Shown here piece after piece: positions 8,366 to 17,615 of a stretch of 64,000 nt of DNA. The stretch is from positions 1 through 64,000 of the forward strand of contig CAJQQE010000032.1 of the NCBI GenBank assembly GCA_905480395.1, given 5' to 3'. Position 1 is the stretch's first letter, and every line of letters begins with the position of its first letter. The DNA comes from an uncultured Phycisphaerales bacterium (lineage in GTDB: Bacteria > Planctomycetota > Phycisphaerae > Phycisphaerales > SM1A02). The position numbers and the translations under genes are program-made. The notes beneath the pieces are model-generated. The model saw nothing but the letters and a program-made list of their open reading frames with translations. It was not told the origin of the DNA and ran no database searches.

Positions 8366-8388
8366 ATCCATTCATCCGCTGAATGGAT
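8366..8388. promoter_or_regulatory. Perfect palindrome, candidate operator of ahcY
   Basis: ATCCATTCA (8366-8374) and TGAATGGAT (8380-8388) are perfect reverse complements around a 5-bp centre. The site lies immediately after the predicted -10 box, where a bound repressor would block transcription. Its size and symmetry suit an ArsR-type dimer; the nearby ArsR-methyltransferase is the obvious candidate, by inference. Confidence 0.55.
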
Positions 8389-8518
8389 GAAAATGCTGGT
8401 CTGGTGAATCGGTCTGCTCAAAGTTTCGAACCCTGCTCGGAGCCGAAGAGGCTGGAAGTAACCCGCCCGCGCATCCATGAATCCCGGCCCCTTGGGGCCA
8501 AAACGCCAGGAGACTCTC

Positions 8519-10027
<1,509 letters not shown>

Positions 10028-10094
10028 ATCCTGGGTCGAGGGTTCGGGCCAGCCTGCGGTTCGCGGTCTGGCAACAGTTAATGAGAACATTCGA

Positions 10095-10128
10095 GCGGCG
10101 GGCATTCGTGCCCGCCGCTTGTTCTTTG
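10095..10128 (+). terminator. Rho-independent terminator of ahcY
   Basis: A perfect 10-bp GC-rich stem (GCGGCGGGCA/TGCCCGCCGC) is closed by a TTCG tetraloop and followed by TTGTTCTTT. Confidence 0.9.
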
Positions 10129-10179
10129 ACGGAACCGAATCAAACTTGCGGAGGTGGCTGCCGATAGAATCGGTTCCGT

Positions 10180-12129
10180 ATGGCATCCAATCAGATTGAG
10201 CATCCTCCGATTGGTTCCGTCCGAACTCATCCTCTGGTGCGCCTTTTCAAATACGCCCGCCCGTTTCGTCGGCGGCTCGCGTGGGCGACCACGTTCTCAA
10301 TCCTAAACAAGATCTTTGATTTGGCACCGCCGTTTATCATCGGTGCGGCCGTCGATGTGGTGGTCCAAAAGCAAGATTCAGTGATCGCGAAGCTGGGTTT
10401 CCCCGATCCGTTTCACCAGCTGGTCTTTTTGGCCATTGCAACCGCGATCATCTGGTCACTCGAATCAGTCTTTGAGTGGCTCTACGGCGTTGCCTGGCGG
10501 AATCTCGCGCAGACAATCCAGCACGAAGTTCGGATGGATGCGTATCAGCACGTTCAAGGGCTTGAGCTCCGGTGGTTCGAAGATCGTTCGACGGGAGGTC
10601 TGCTCGCCGTTCTCTCTGATGACGTCAATCAACTTGAGCGGTTTCTCGACGGGGGAGCGAACGACATCCTTCAACTGGCGGTGACCGCGATCACCGTCAC
10701 CGCGGCGTTCTTCATCATTTCGCCGGAGGTCGCGTGGTTAGCGATGATTCCCGTGCCGATCGTCATCATTGGTTCGTTGTGGTTTCAGAAACGGCTGGAA
10801 CCTCGGTATGCAATGGTTCGATCCAAGGTCGGTGACTTAAATGCCCGTCTCGCGAATTCATTGGCGGGTATCGCCACGGTCAAAAGTTTCACGGCGGAAT
10901 CGCACGAGGCGGGGCGTCTTGAAGCGGAGAGCGCCGCCTACGCGGAGCATAATCAACGCGCCATCATTCTCAGTGCGCTCTTTAGCCCGCTGATTCGAAT
11001 CGTGATCATGGCGGGTTTCATGGTGACCCTCCTCTACGGGGGTTGGATCACCCTGCAGGGATCGCTGGCGGTGGGGGCATTTAGTTTGCTGGTGTTTCTC
11101 ACCCAACGATTGCTGTGGCCATTCACGCGGGTGGGGGCGGTGCTTGATCTCTACCAGCGAGCGATGGCGTCAACGCGACGGGTGCTCGACATCCTTGACG
11201 TTGAGCCGGCGATCGTCGACGGTCCGGAGCGCCTTCCCCTCGACGCGGTTCGCGGGGAAGTCCGGTTCGACGAGGTTCGCTTCTCCTACGTAAAAGGGGC
11301 GCCCATTCTCCGAGGCCTGGACCTGACCTGTCCAGCAGGTCAGACCACGGCCATCGTTGGATCGACGGGGGCCGGCAAGAGCACGCTCATCAAGTTGATC
11401 CTTCGTTTCTACGACGTCGATCTTCGAAAGTCAGATCAAAGGTCGCGAGGATCGGGATCTCGGGACTCGGGGGAGGATCTTGGCGGCACGATGCCGTCGG
11501 GTGCGATCGAGATCGATGGAAACGACGTTCGCTCATTGCGACTTCGCGATCTTCGTCGGGCGGCGTCACTGGTGAGTCAGGATGTGTACCTCTTCGACGG
11601 CACGGTCCGGGAGAACATTGCCTATGGCTGGCCGGGGGAGACTGATGACCCCGCGGCTTGGACCGAGCCGCCGTTTTCCAAGATCATCGAGGCCGCCACG
11701 CTCGCCGAGGCCCACGAATTCATCATGCAACTCTCCGATGGCTACGACACGGTGGTCGGTGAACGCGGTCAGAAACTCTCAGGCGGCCAACGCCAACGGA
11801 TTGCGATGGCCCGGGCGGTGCTCAAGGACGCCCCGATCCTCATCCTCGATGAAGCGACGGCGAGCGTTGACAATGAGACCGAAGCGGCGATCCAGCGTTC
11901 CTTGCAGACCATCTGTCGTGATCGGACGACGATCGTCATCGCCCATCGCCTCTCGACGGTGCGTCATGCGGATTGCATCCACGTCCTCGACGCCGGCGTG
12001 GTCGTCGAGCGGGGAACGCACGACCAACTCATTGCCCAAGACGGTGTCTACGCGCAACTGTGGCGGGTGCAGACCGGAGAAATGGTCAGGGAGCCAGCCC
12101 GCGATTCAGGCATCCTGCGACGCCCTTGA
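10180..12129 (+). CDS. ABC exporter, fused permease and ATPase (MsbA/LmrA type)
   Basis: This 649-aa half-transporter would work as a dimer in the inner membrane. Residues about 20-325 hold six membrane helices of the exporter fold, followed by the nucleotide-binding domain. That domain has Walker A 'GSTGAGKST' at about 393, Q-loop '[10 protein letters not shown]', signature 'LSGGQRQR' at about 534, Walker B '[10 protein letters not shown]', and an H-loop His in '[10 protein letters not shown]'. Between Walker A and the Q-loop there is a charged, Ser/Arg/Asp/Gly-rich insertion of about 25 residues ('[16 protein letters not shown]'), absent from typical members and probably a surface loop. The substrate is unknown; lipid or drug export are common roles. 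Its end overlaps the convergent epimerase gene by 24 bp. Confidence 0.92.
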   Translation: MASNQIEHPPIGSVRTHPLVRLFKYARPFRRRLAWATTFSILNKIFDLAPPFIIGAAVDVVVQKQDSVIAKLGFPDPFHQLVFLAIATAIIWSLESVFEWLYGVAWRNLAQTIQHEVRMDAYQHVQGLELRWFEDRSTGGLLAVLSDDVNQLERFLDGGANDILQLAVTAITVTAAFFIISPEVAWLAMIPVPIVIIGSLWFQKRLEPRYAMVRSKVGDLNARLANSLAGIATVKSFTAESHEAGRLEAESAAYAEHNQRAIILSALFSPLIRIVIMAGFMVTLLYGGWITLQGSLAVGAFSLLVFLTQRLLWPFTRVGAVLDLYQRAMASTRRVLDILDVEPAIVDGPERLPLDAVRGEVRFDEVRFSYVKGAPILRGLDLTCPAGQTTAIVGSTGAGKSTLIKLILRFYDVDLRKSDQRSRGSGSRDSGEDLGGTMPSGAIEIDGNDVRSLRLRDLRRAASLVSQDVYLFDGTVRENIAYGWPGETDDPAAWTEPPFSKIIEAATLAEAHEFIMQLSDGYDTVVGERGQKLSGGQRQRIAMARAVLKDAPILILDEATASVDNETEAAIQRSLQTICRDRTTIVIAHRLSTVRHADCIHVLDAGVVVERGTHDQLIAQDGVYAQLWRVQTGEMVREPARDSGILRRP

Positions 12130-13164
12130 ACGCCACTTGGCGATGAGTGCTTCCTCTCGTGTGGGAGAGAGGCCCGCCCGTTGACCGAGTTTTTCGTTCT
12201 TTCGATCGGAAGCGAGAAACCAGTCGAGGGTGGCTTTGGCGGTATCCGCGAGTGGTCGGAACGTGCAGCCGTGTTCGATGGCGGCCCGATTCGACCGTTG
12301 GCCGAAGCCGGCCATCTCGGGAACCAGCGGGATCCACATCGCCATGGTGTCAGGTCCCATCCAAGGCCCGACTTCATTCGCCTGCAGGAACGACTCCGGT
12401 ACCGGGACGAAATCGACGGGATTCGTGACGACAGCTTTGCAGCCATCGATCATTTCGCGGAAGTACAGCGGGCCTTCGGGGCCGGTGGCGTTGTAGACGC
12501 CACCGTGGCCTTGTTCAATGCAGGTGGTGATAAACCCCGCGAGATCGCGGACATCGATGAACTGGGTTCGAGGACTTTCGGCGGGGATCAGAATCTCGCC
12601 GCCTCTTTGGCAGCGAACCGGCCAATAGGTAAAACGATCGGTCTTGTCGCCGGGACCGACAATGAGTCCCGGTCGAATGATCGTTGCCCGGTCTTCGAAG
12701 ACTCGCTGAACCTCTTGTTCGCAAAGGGCCTTGAGCTGGCCGTAGTACGTAGCCACATTCTCGTTGGTCGGATCTTCCATGGTGCCGACGGGGGCCGATT
12801 CGTCGGCACCAACGGTGCCGTTCTCCGCGTAGACGGAGATGGTGGAGATAAAGACGTATTGCCGCGTGGCGTCCTTGAGAAGATCGACGCTCGCCTTGGT
12901 GATCCTTGGAACGTAGGCGGAATTGTCGACCACGGCATCCCAGGTGGTTCCGCTCTTGATCGCCTCTTCGATGGCGGCGAGGCCGTCGCCCTGGTCGGGA
13001 TCCCGGTCACCGGTGAGTCTGGTGACCTTGGCGAAATCGGATTCGAAGAGGTCGGTCTCCGACCGGCCACGGTTGAAGATGGTGATCTCCCAGTCGCGGT
13101 CCTCGAATTGGTCGATTTCATGTGGGCCAAGAAAGCCAGTACCACCAAGAACCAGGATCTTCAT
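12106..13164 (-). CDS. NAD-dependent epimerase/dehydratase family protein
   Basis: This 352-aa extended short-chain dehydrogenase has an N-terminal Rossmann motif 'LGGTGFLG' at residues 6-13, an acidic residue pattern after strand 2, and '[10 protein letters not shown]' with '[10 protein letters not shown]', which supplies the YxxxK-like active-site pair. The C-terminal part ('[11 protein letters not shown]', 'YNATGPEG') matches proteins annotated as isoflavone-reductase-like or NAD-dependent epimerases; the sugar or other substrate is not known. The start is the ATG directly before the Rossmann strand; upstream in-frame sequence looks non-coding. The 3' end overlaps the ABC gene tail-to-tail by 24 bp. 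Confidence 0.85.
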   Translation of the reverse strand: MKILVLGGTGFLGPHEIDQFEDRDWEITIFNRGRSETDLFESDFAKVTRLTGDRDPDQGDGLAAIEEAIKSGTTWDAVVDNSAYVPRITKASVDLLKDATRQYVFISTISVYAENGTVGADESAPVGTMEDPTNENVATYYGQLKALCEQEVQRVFEDRATIIRPGLIVGPGDKTDRFTYWPVRCQRGGEILIPAESPRTQFIDVRDLAGFITTCIEQGHGGVYNATGPEGPLYFREMIDGCKAVVTNPVDFVPVPESFLQANEVGPWMGPDTMAMWIPLVPEMAGFGQRSNRAAIEHGCTFRPLADTAKATLDWFLASDRKNEKLGQRAGLSPTREEALIAKWRSRASQDA

Positions 13165-13672
13165 AACGATGTTGCTCAAGAGTGATGAGATGCGAGCTCG
13201 TGGCGACGTTGGCCGCGGTGCAGTCATGATGACCGATCTCGGGGCCCACGGTTTCTCGCCATGATGGACTGGAGGTTCTTCTGAGCCGGAGGGACCTTTT
13301 TTTCAAGGACGCATCAGTTTCTCCGGCCCTGCGGGGGGCTCAAAAAAGTTAGGGATCGAGCCGCACATAATCGCCCCTGAGGACACGTCAAACGCGATTG
13401 GCGTCTTGGGCGATTCGCAAGCAAGCGGCTCGGGACGTACCCTCGTCGCCGCAGCGCATGAGTCTTGCCGCGATGCACGTTGTCCCTTGGAGGCGAACGT
13501 CGTCTTCGGGGATTCGATACGGAGATGCTCATGAGGTCTTCGGTGGACCAGTTCTCTGGTCAACGCCAAAATGGCGTTGATCGCCAATCGGATTCTACGA
13601 ATCAAGAGCCATGCCTCGGGCGGTCGAGGCTGGCTTGAACATCGAATAACCGCCCCTCGGACTTGGTTTCAA
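13165..13672. other. 508-bp gene-free divergent region
   Basis: It separates the divergent epimerase and lipoprotein genes. I see no convincing coding frame. It holds a T-run (13308-13314), a long-range complementary pair GCCGGAG/CTCCGGC around it, and two adjacent hairpins at 13547-13580: GACCAG-TTCT-CTGGTC followed by the perfect TCAACGCCA-AAA-TGGCGTTGA. These may belong to the leader of the lipoprotein gene. Confidence 0.4.
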
Positions 13673-15025
13673 ATGAAAGACTCGATTCGCCTGCTCGTCC
13701 TTTTTTCACTGGCTTCATATCTCGTCGCATGTGCCAACGGTGGCAAGAACAACGAATCGGCTCACGGTGGGGAGCATGGTTCGGACGTCGCCCAGGTGAT
13801 CGATCCGAACGATGGCACATCGGACGATTCGGAAGCGGTTGATTCGGACAGTGATACCGATGGATCAGACGGCGATGACGATGCCGACGGCCATGCCGAT
13901 GAATCAGACGGCGACGATGATGCTGACGGCCATGCCGATGGATCAGACGGCGACGATGATGCTGACGGCCACGCCGATGGATCAGACGGCGACGACGATG
14001 CTGATGGCGATGCCGACGGCTCAGACGCCGCCGAAGCGGCTGCGGCGGAGAAGGCCGCCGCGGAAGCGGCTGCGGCGGAGAAGGCCGCTGCTGAAGCGGC
14101 TGCCGCGGAGAAGGCCGCTGCTGAAGCGGCTGCGTCGGAGAAGGCCGCCGCCGAAGCGGCTGCGGCTGAGAAGGCAGCTGCAGAAGCGCCTGCCGCGGAG
14201 AAGGCCGCTGCTGAAATGGCTGCGGCGGAGAAAACCGCTGCTGACGCGGCTGCTGCGGAGAAAGCCGCTGCTGAAGCGGCTGCGGCGGAGAAGGCCGCGG
14301 CCGAGGAGAAGGCTGCTGCGGAGCGGGCTGCTGCTGAAGCGGCCGCTGCGGAGAAAGCTGCTGCGGAGCAGGCTGCTGCTGAAGCGGCCGCTGCGGAGAA
14401 GGCCGCTGCTGAAGCGGCTGCTGCCGAGCAAGCTGCTGCAGAAGCGATTGCTGCAGAGAAGGCCGCTGCTGAGGCGGCTGCGGTGGCTGCGGCCGCCGCT
14501 GCTGCTGCAGAAGCCGCGGCGATCGAAGCGGCAACGCCGCGTGGGTATTCGTTCCAAATCAAGAGCCCGGAGGCGTCGTCCATTCGGCAGTCGTTCCACG
14601 ATGAGTGCCGGGCGATGGGTGATTGGGCAACCGTTCCCTCCGAGGAATTGATCGCCGGTATCGCGGCGCATCTCAAGCGGGCGGCGGCAGATGGCACGCC
14701 CATGCAGCGTTGTGATGCCACCTATCTGATGCTCGGGCACGATGACATGCAGGTGATCCCGGCTTGCTCCAACGGTGGCGTGGTCTTCGTCGAAGGAGAT
14801 GATGGTTCGATCCCCCATGTCTACCTGCGACGTGAGAGTGGTCGTGTGAGTGATGACTCGATCGGTACCGCGGGGCGACGTTCGCGGCTGGCCGGAGATC
14901 TCGCATCGACTCGGAACGGTGGCCGCGTCGGTCGATCACTTCGACCTGGCGACAGCCTCTTAGTCTGGGATCGCTGGGACAACTCACGAGCCTGGAACGG
15001 CTGGGTGATCATTCTCGAAAAGTGA
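13673..15025 (+). CDS. Lipoprotein with acidic 13-aa repeats and Ala/Glu/Lys-rich helix
   Basis: This 450-aa exported lipoprotein has a signal peptide ending in the lipobox LVAC at about residues 15-18. Residues about 60-115 are four near-identical 13-residue repeats of the type SDGDDDADGHADG, rich in Asp and able in principle to bind calcium like thrombospondin type 3 repeats. Residues about 118-285 are an Ala/Glu/Lys repeat with a 10-residue period (AEKAAAEAAA), a predicted long single helix like the TolA stalk. The last 160 residues form a globular domain of unknown family ('YSFQIKSPEASSIRQSFHDE'). The overall plan is a membrane anchor, a long spacer and a head domain. The function is unknown. 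ATG at 13673 is chosen because the signal peptide begins there. Confidence 0.8.
   Translation: MKDSIRLLVLFSLASYLVACANGGKNNESAHGGEHGSDVAQVIDPNDGTSDDSEAVDSDSDTDGSDGDDDADGHADESDGDDDADGHADGSDGDDDADGHADGSDGDDDADGDADGSDAAEAAAAEKAAAEAAAAEKAAAEAAAAEKAAAEAAASEKAAAEAAAAEKAAAEAPAAEKAAAEMAAAEKTAADAAAAEKAAAEAAAAEKAAAEEKAAAERAAAEAAAAEKAAAEQAAAEAAAAEKAAAEAAAAEQAAAEAIAAEKAAAEAAAVAAAAAAAAEAAAIEAATPRGYSFQIKSPEASSIRQSFHDECRAMGDWATVPSEELIAGIAAHLKRAAADGTPMQRCDATYLMLGHDDMQVIPACSNGGVVFVEGDDGSIPHVYLRRESGRVSDDSIGTAGRRSRLAGDLASTRNGGRVGRSLRPGDSLLVWDRWDNSRAWNGWVIILEK
13859..14014 (+). repeat. Four 39-bp tandem repeats inside the lipoprotein gene
   Basis: Units start at 13859, 13898, 13937 and 13976 and differ by only a few bases, mostly at third codon positions. 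They encode the acidic 13-residue units. Confidence 0.9.
14030..14520 (+). repeat. Ala/Glu/Lys coding repeat with a 30-bp period
   Basis: Many imperfect copies of a unit like GAGAAGGCCGCTGCTGAAGCGGCTGCGGCG encode AEKAAAEAAA. The array is less uniform than the preceding one, with some units shortened. Confidence 0.85.
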
Positions 15026-15117
15026 CGCGAAGAGATGGCGTCCGTTCGGATGATAGGGCCGGAGGACGCCCTGCCGGCATCCGTTGAAGGCGTCTTCCCC
15101 GCTCGGGATATCAACGA

Positions 15118-15163
15118 CCGAGCCCCGGACCTGATGACCAGGTTCGGGGCTCGGTTCTTTTTT
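15118..15163 (+). terminator. Rho-independent terminator after the lipoprotein gene
   Basis: A 16-bp stem (15118-15133 with 15139-15154, one G-T pair) has a 5-nt loop and is followed by TTCTTTTTT. It stands 93 bp after the lipoprotein stop, in front of the convergent thiolase gene. Confidence 0.9.
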
Positions 15164-15177
15164 GGCTGGGGGTCGTC

Positions 15178-16362
15178 TCAGGCCATCTCGACCAGCATGC
15201 TGACCGCGTTGCCACCACCGAGACAAAGGCTGCAGACGCCCTTCTTGCCACCGGTGCGGGTGAGTTGATGCAGGAGGGTGACCAGCACTCGAGCGCCACT
15301 CGCGCCGATGGGGTGGCCGAGTGCCACGCCGCCGCCGCAGACGTTCACCTTGTCTTCGGCGATACCGAGGTATTTGATGTCCGCAAGCACCTGGGCCGCG
15401 AAGGCTTCGTTCACTTCGAAGAGATCGATGTCCGCCTGGGTGAGCCCGTTCTTCTCGAGCAACGCGGCGATTCCGAGGGCTGGTGCGAAGAACAGCTTCT
15501 TCGGTTCGATACCCGCGGTGTTGTAGTCGGTAATGGTGGCCAGTGGCTTTAGCCCCAGTTCCTTCGCCTTGGCGAGGCTGGTGACCACCACGGCGGCGCC
15601 GCCCGCGGAGATCTGGCTGGCGTTGCCCGCCGTGACCGAGCCGGTCTTGGTAAAGGCCGGGCGGAGTTTCGCAAGTGAGTCTGCGGTGCTCCCGGCTCGG
15701 ATGCCTTCGTCCTGTTCGACGCCCGCTCGGGCGTGGCACTGCTCGGCGGACATGGTCACGACCTCGTTGTCGAAATGACCAGCGGCCCAAGCGGCCTCCG
15801 CTCGTTGGTGGCTTTGGGCGCTGAAACGGTCTTGATCCTCACGGGTCACGCCGTATTCGTCGGCGACCCACTCGGCCGCATTGCCCATCGGCCAGTTTTC
15901 GAAGGCGCAGGTCAGGCCGTCGTGGGCCATGTGGTCCTGCATGGTTGCGGGGCCGTACTTCACACCACCGCGAACGTGGGCGAAGTGGGGGGCAAGATCC
16001 ATGTTCTCCATGCCGCCGGCGACGGCGACGTCGATGTCGCCGGCTTTGATCGCCCGAGCAGCCTGCATGACTGCCTCGAGGCCCGAACCGCAGACCTTGT
16101 TGATGGTGACGGCAGTAACGGTGTCGGGGATGCCGGCCTTGAGGGCCGCCTGTCGGGCGGGGTTCTGGCCCACGCCCGCCTGCAGCACGCAGCCCATAAA
16201 CACTTCGTCAATGTGCCCGGCCTCGAGGCCGGCGTCGGTGATGGCCGCCTGGATGGCAGCGGCACCCAGTTCGGGGGCGGGTACTCGGCCAAAGCCTCCG
16301 AGGAACTTCCCAATAGGGGTACGGCGGGCGGCGAGGATGACGGGAGTGGTGGCGTCGCTCAT
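15178..16362 (-). CDS. atoB: Acetyl-CoA C-acetyltransferase (thiolase)
   Basis: The enzyme condenses two acetyl-CoA to acetoacetyl-CoA, or runs in reverse to cleave beta-ketoacyl-CoA. At 394 aa it has the normal thiolase length. The nucleophilic Cys91 is in 'NKVCGSGLEA', the His is in 'GHPIGASGAR' at about 351, and the second catalytic Cys is in 'CSLCLGGGNA' at about 381. It is a biosynthetic-type thiolase II; without a neighbouring phaB, hydroxymethylglutaryl-CoA synthase or beta-oxidation gene, the pathway is open. It is divergent from fbp with 132 bp between the two starts. Confidence 0.95.
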   Translation of the reverse strand: MSDATTPVILAARRTPIGKFLGGFGRVPAPELGAAAIQAAITDAGLEAGHIDEVFMGCVLQAGVGQNPARQAALKAGIPDTVTAVTINKVCGSGLEAVMQAARAIKAGDIDVAVAGGMENMDLAPHFAHVRGGVKYGPATMQDHMAHDGLTCAFENWPMGNAAEWVADEYGVTREDQDRFSAQSHQRAEAAWAAGHFDNEVVTMSAEQCHARAGVEQDEGIRAGSTADSLAKLRPAFTKTGSVTAGNASQISAGGAAVVVTSLAKAKELGLKPLATITDYNTAGIEPKKLFFAPALGIAALLEKNGLTQADIDLFEVNEAFAAQVLADIKYLGIAEDKVNVCGGGVALGHPIGASGARVLVTLLHQLTRTGGKKGVCSLCLGGGNAVSMLVEMA

Positions 16363-16494
16363 GCGAGATTTCGTTCCTGAAAGTGGTTTGGCGAGTCTTC
16401 AAGAGGCCGGTGGCTCGAGGCCCGAATAAAAAGGCATGGCCACAGTTCTCGGATGGGATTGTAGGCGATTCCGATTCCGGTCGATTATGAGGAC

Positions 16495-17490
16495 ATGAAC
16501 AGTCCTGATCACGATCTTGTCCACGACAATCTGACGAGCCTGCAATCCCATGTGCTGTCAGAGGAAGCCAGGCACCCGGGGGCGCAGGGGGATCTCTCTT
16601 GGATTCTCTCGGCGATCTCGCTGGCCGGAAAGACCATCGCGAATAAGGTTCGGCGGGCGAGGCTTGACGGCGTGCTCGGTGCCCATGGAACTGAGAATGT
16701 CCAGGGCGAACAGCAACTGAAGATGGACGTGATCGCCAACGAGATCATCATGCGATGCCTCGGTGATCGGGCGTCGGTCGCGGTGTTGGCGAGCGAGGAG
16801 GACGAGGAGCCTCGTATTCTCCGAAGCTCTGGAGAGGGTGGAAAGTACTGCGTGCTCTTCGATCCACTCGACGGTTCCAGCAATCTCGACTCCTGTGTTG
16901 GCGTGGGGACCATTTTTTCCGTCACCCTCAACGATCCGGCAGAGCCCGACGGTGAGAAGACCGTCTGCCAACCGGGTACGAGGCAGGTCGCTGCGGGGTA
17001 CATCCTCTACGGCTCCAGCACCATCATGTGTCTCACCACCGGTGACGGCGTTGACATGTTCGAACTCGATCAGGCCATCGGGTCGTTCCTTCGGGTCAAG
17101 ACGAAACTGCGGATCCCCGAACAGGGCACCACGTATTCGATCAACGAGGCCAACGCGGAGACGTTCCCGGAGGGCTACCAGGCGTACCTCCGCTTTGCCC
17201 ACGCATCCGGATACACAAGTCGATACATCGGATCCATGGTCTCGGATGTCCACCGCACGCTCATTCGCGGCGGCGTGTTCATCTACCCACCGACCGCCAA
17301 GAACCCCGACGGAAAGTTGCGTCTGCTCTACGAGGCCAATCCCATGGCGATGCTGATTGAGCAGGCCGGTGGGCTCTCTTATTCGGGCGACCAGCCCACG
17401 ATGGCGATCCAACCTGATCGGCTGCACCAGCGAGTCTCCGTCCTGTTGGGATCCCCTGCAGAAGTCGCTCGAGTCCGCGAGTTCCTCTGA
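16495..17490 (+). CDS. fbp: Class I fructose-1,6-bisphosphatase
   Basis: This enzyme removes the 1-phosphate of fructose-1,6-bisphosphate in gluconeogenesis. It is 331 aa, the usual class I length. The metal-binding motifs are present in order: 'LASEEDEEP' (about 94-102), 'LFDPLDGSSNLD' (about 119-130), and the late 'YEANPMAMLIEQAGG' containing the catalytic Glu. The substrate-binding segment 'GSMVSDVHRTLIRGG' is also there. The ATG is preceded closely by GAGG. The following peptidase gene is in the same direction after 125 bp and is probably separate. Confidence 0.96.
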   Translation: MNSPDHDLVHDNLTSLQSHVLSEEARHPGAQGDLSWILSAISLAGKTIANKVRRARLDGVLGAHGTENVQGEQQLKMDVIANEIIMRCLGDRASVAVLASEEDEEPRILRSSGEGGKYCVLFDPLDGSSNLDSCVGVGTIFSVTLNDPAEPDGEKTVCQPGTRQVAAGYILYGSSTIMCLTTGDGVDMFELDQAIGSFLRVKTKLRIPEQGTTYSINEANAETFPEGYQAYLRFAHASGYTSRYIGSMVSDVHRTLIRGGVFIYPPTAKNPDGKLRLLYEANPMAMLIEQAGGLSYSGDQPTMAIQPDRLHQRVSVLLGSPAEVARVREFL

Positions 17491-17615
17491 AAATCGATCC
17501 CAGGGGGTTGCTCAGCGCGTTGGTCAGGCGAATCGGATGATCTTCACTTATCTTGCGTTCGGTACGATTCGAGGCTTGACAAGATGTGAGGCCTCTGTTT
17601 TCGAAAGGGGCGCCC

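Noticed and set aside
8389-8518. Possible SAH riboswitch in the ahcY leader
   Set aside because: The conserved core of the SAH riboswitch was looked for by eye and not found; the palindrome at the promoter is a better explanation for control.
13602-14721. Long open frames on the minus strand opposite the repeat lipoprotein, with Ala/Ser- or Pro/Gln-rich translations
   Set aside because: They are by-products of the GC-rich repeats; the plus frame has a signal peptide, lipobox and a ribosome-friendly start, the minus frames have none.
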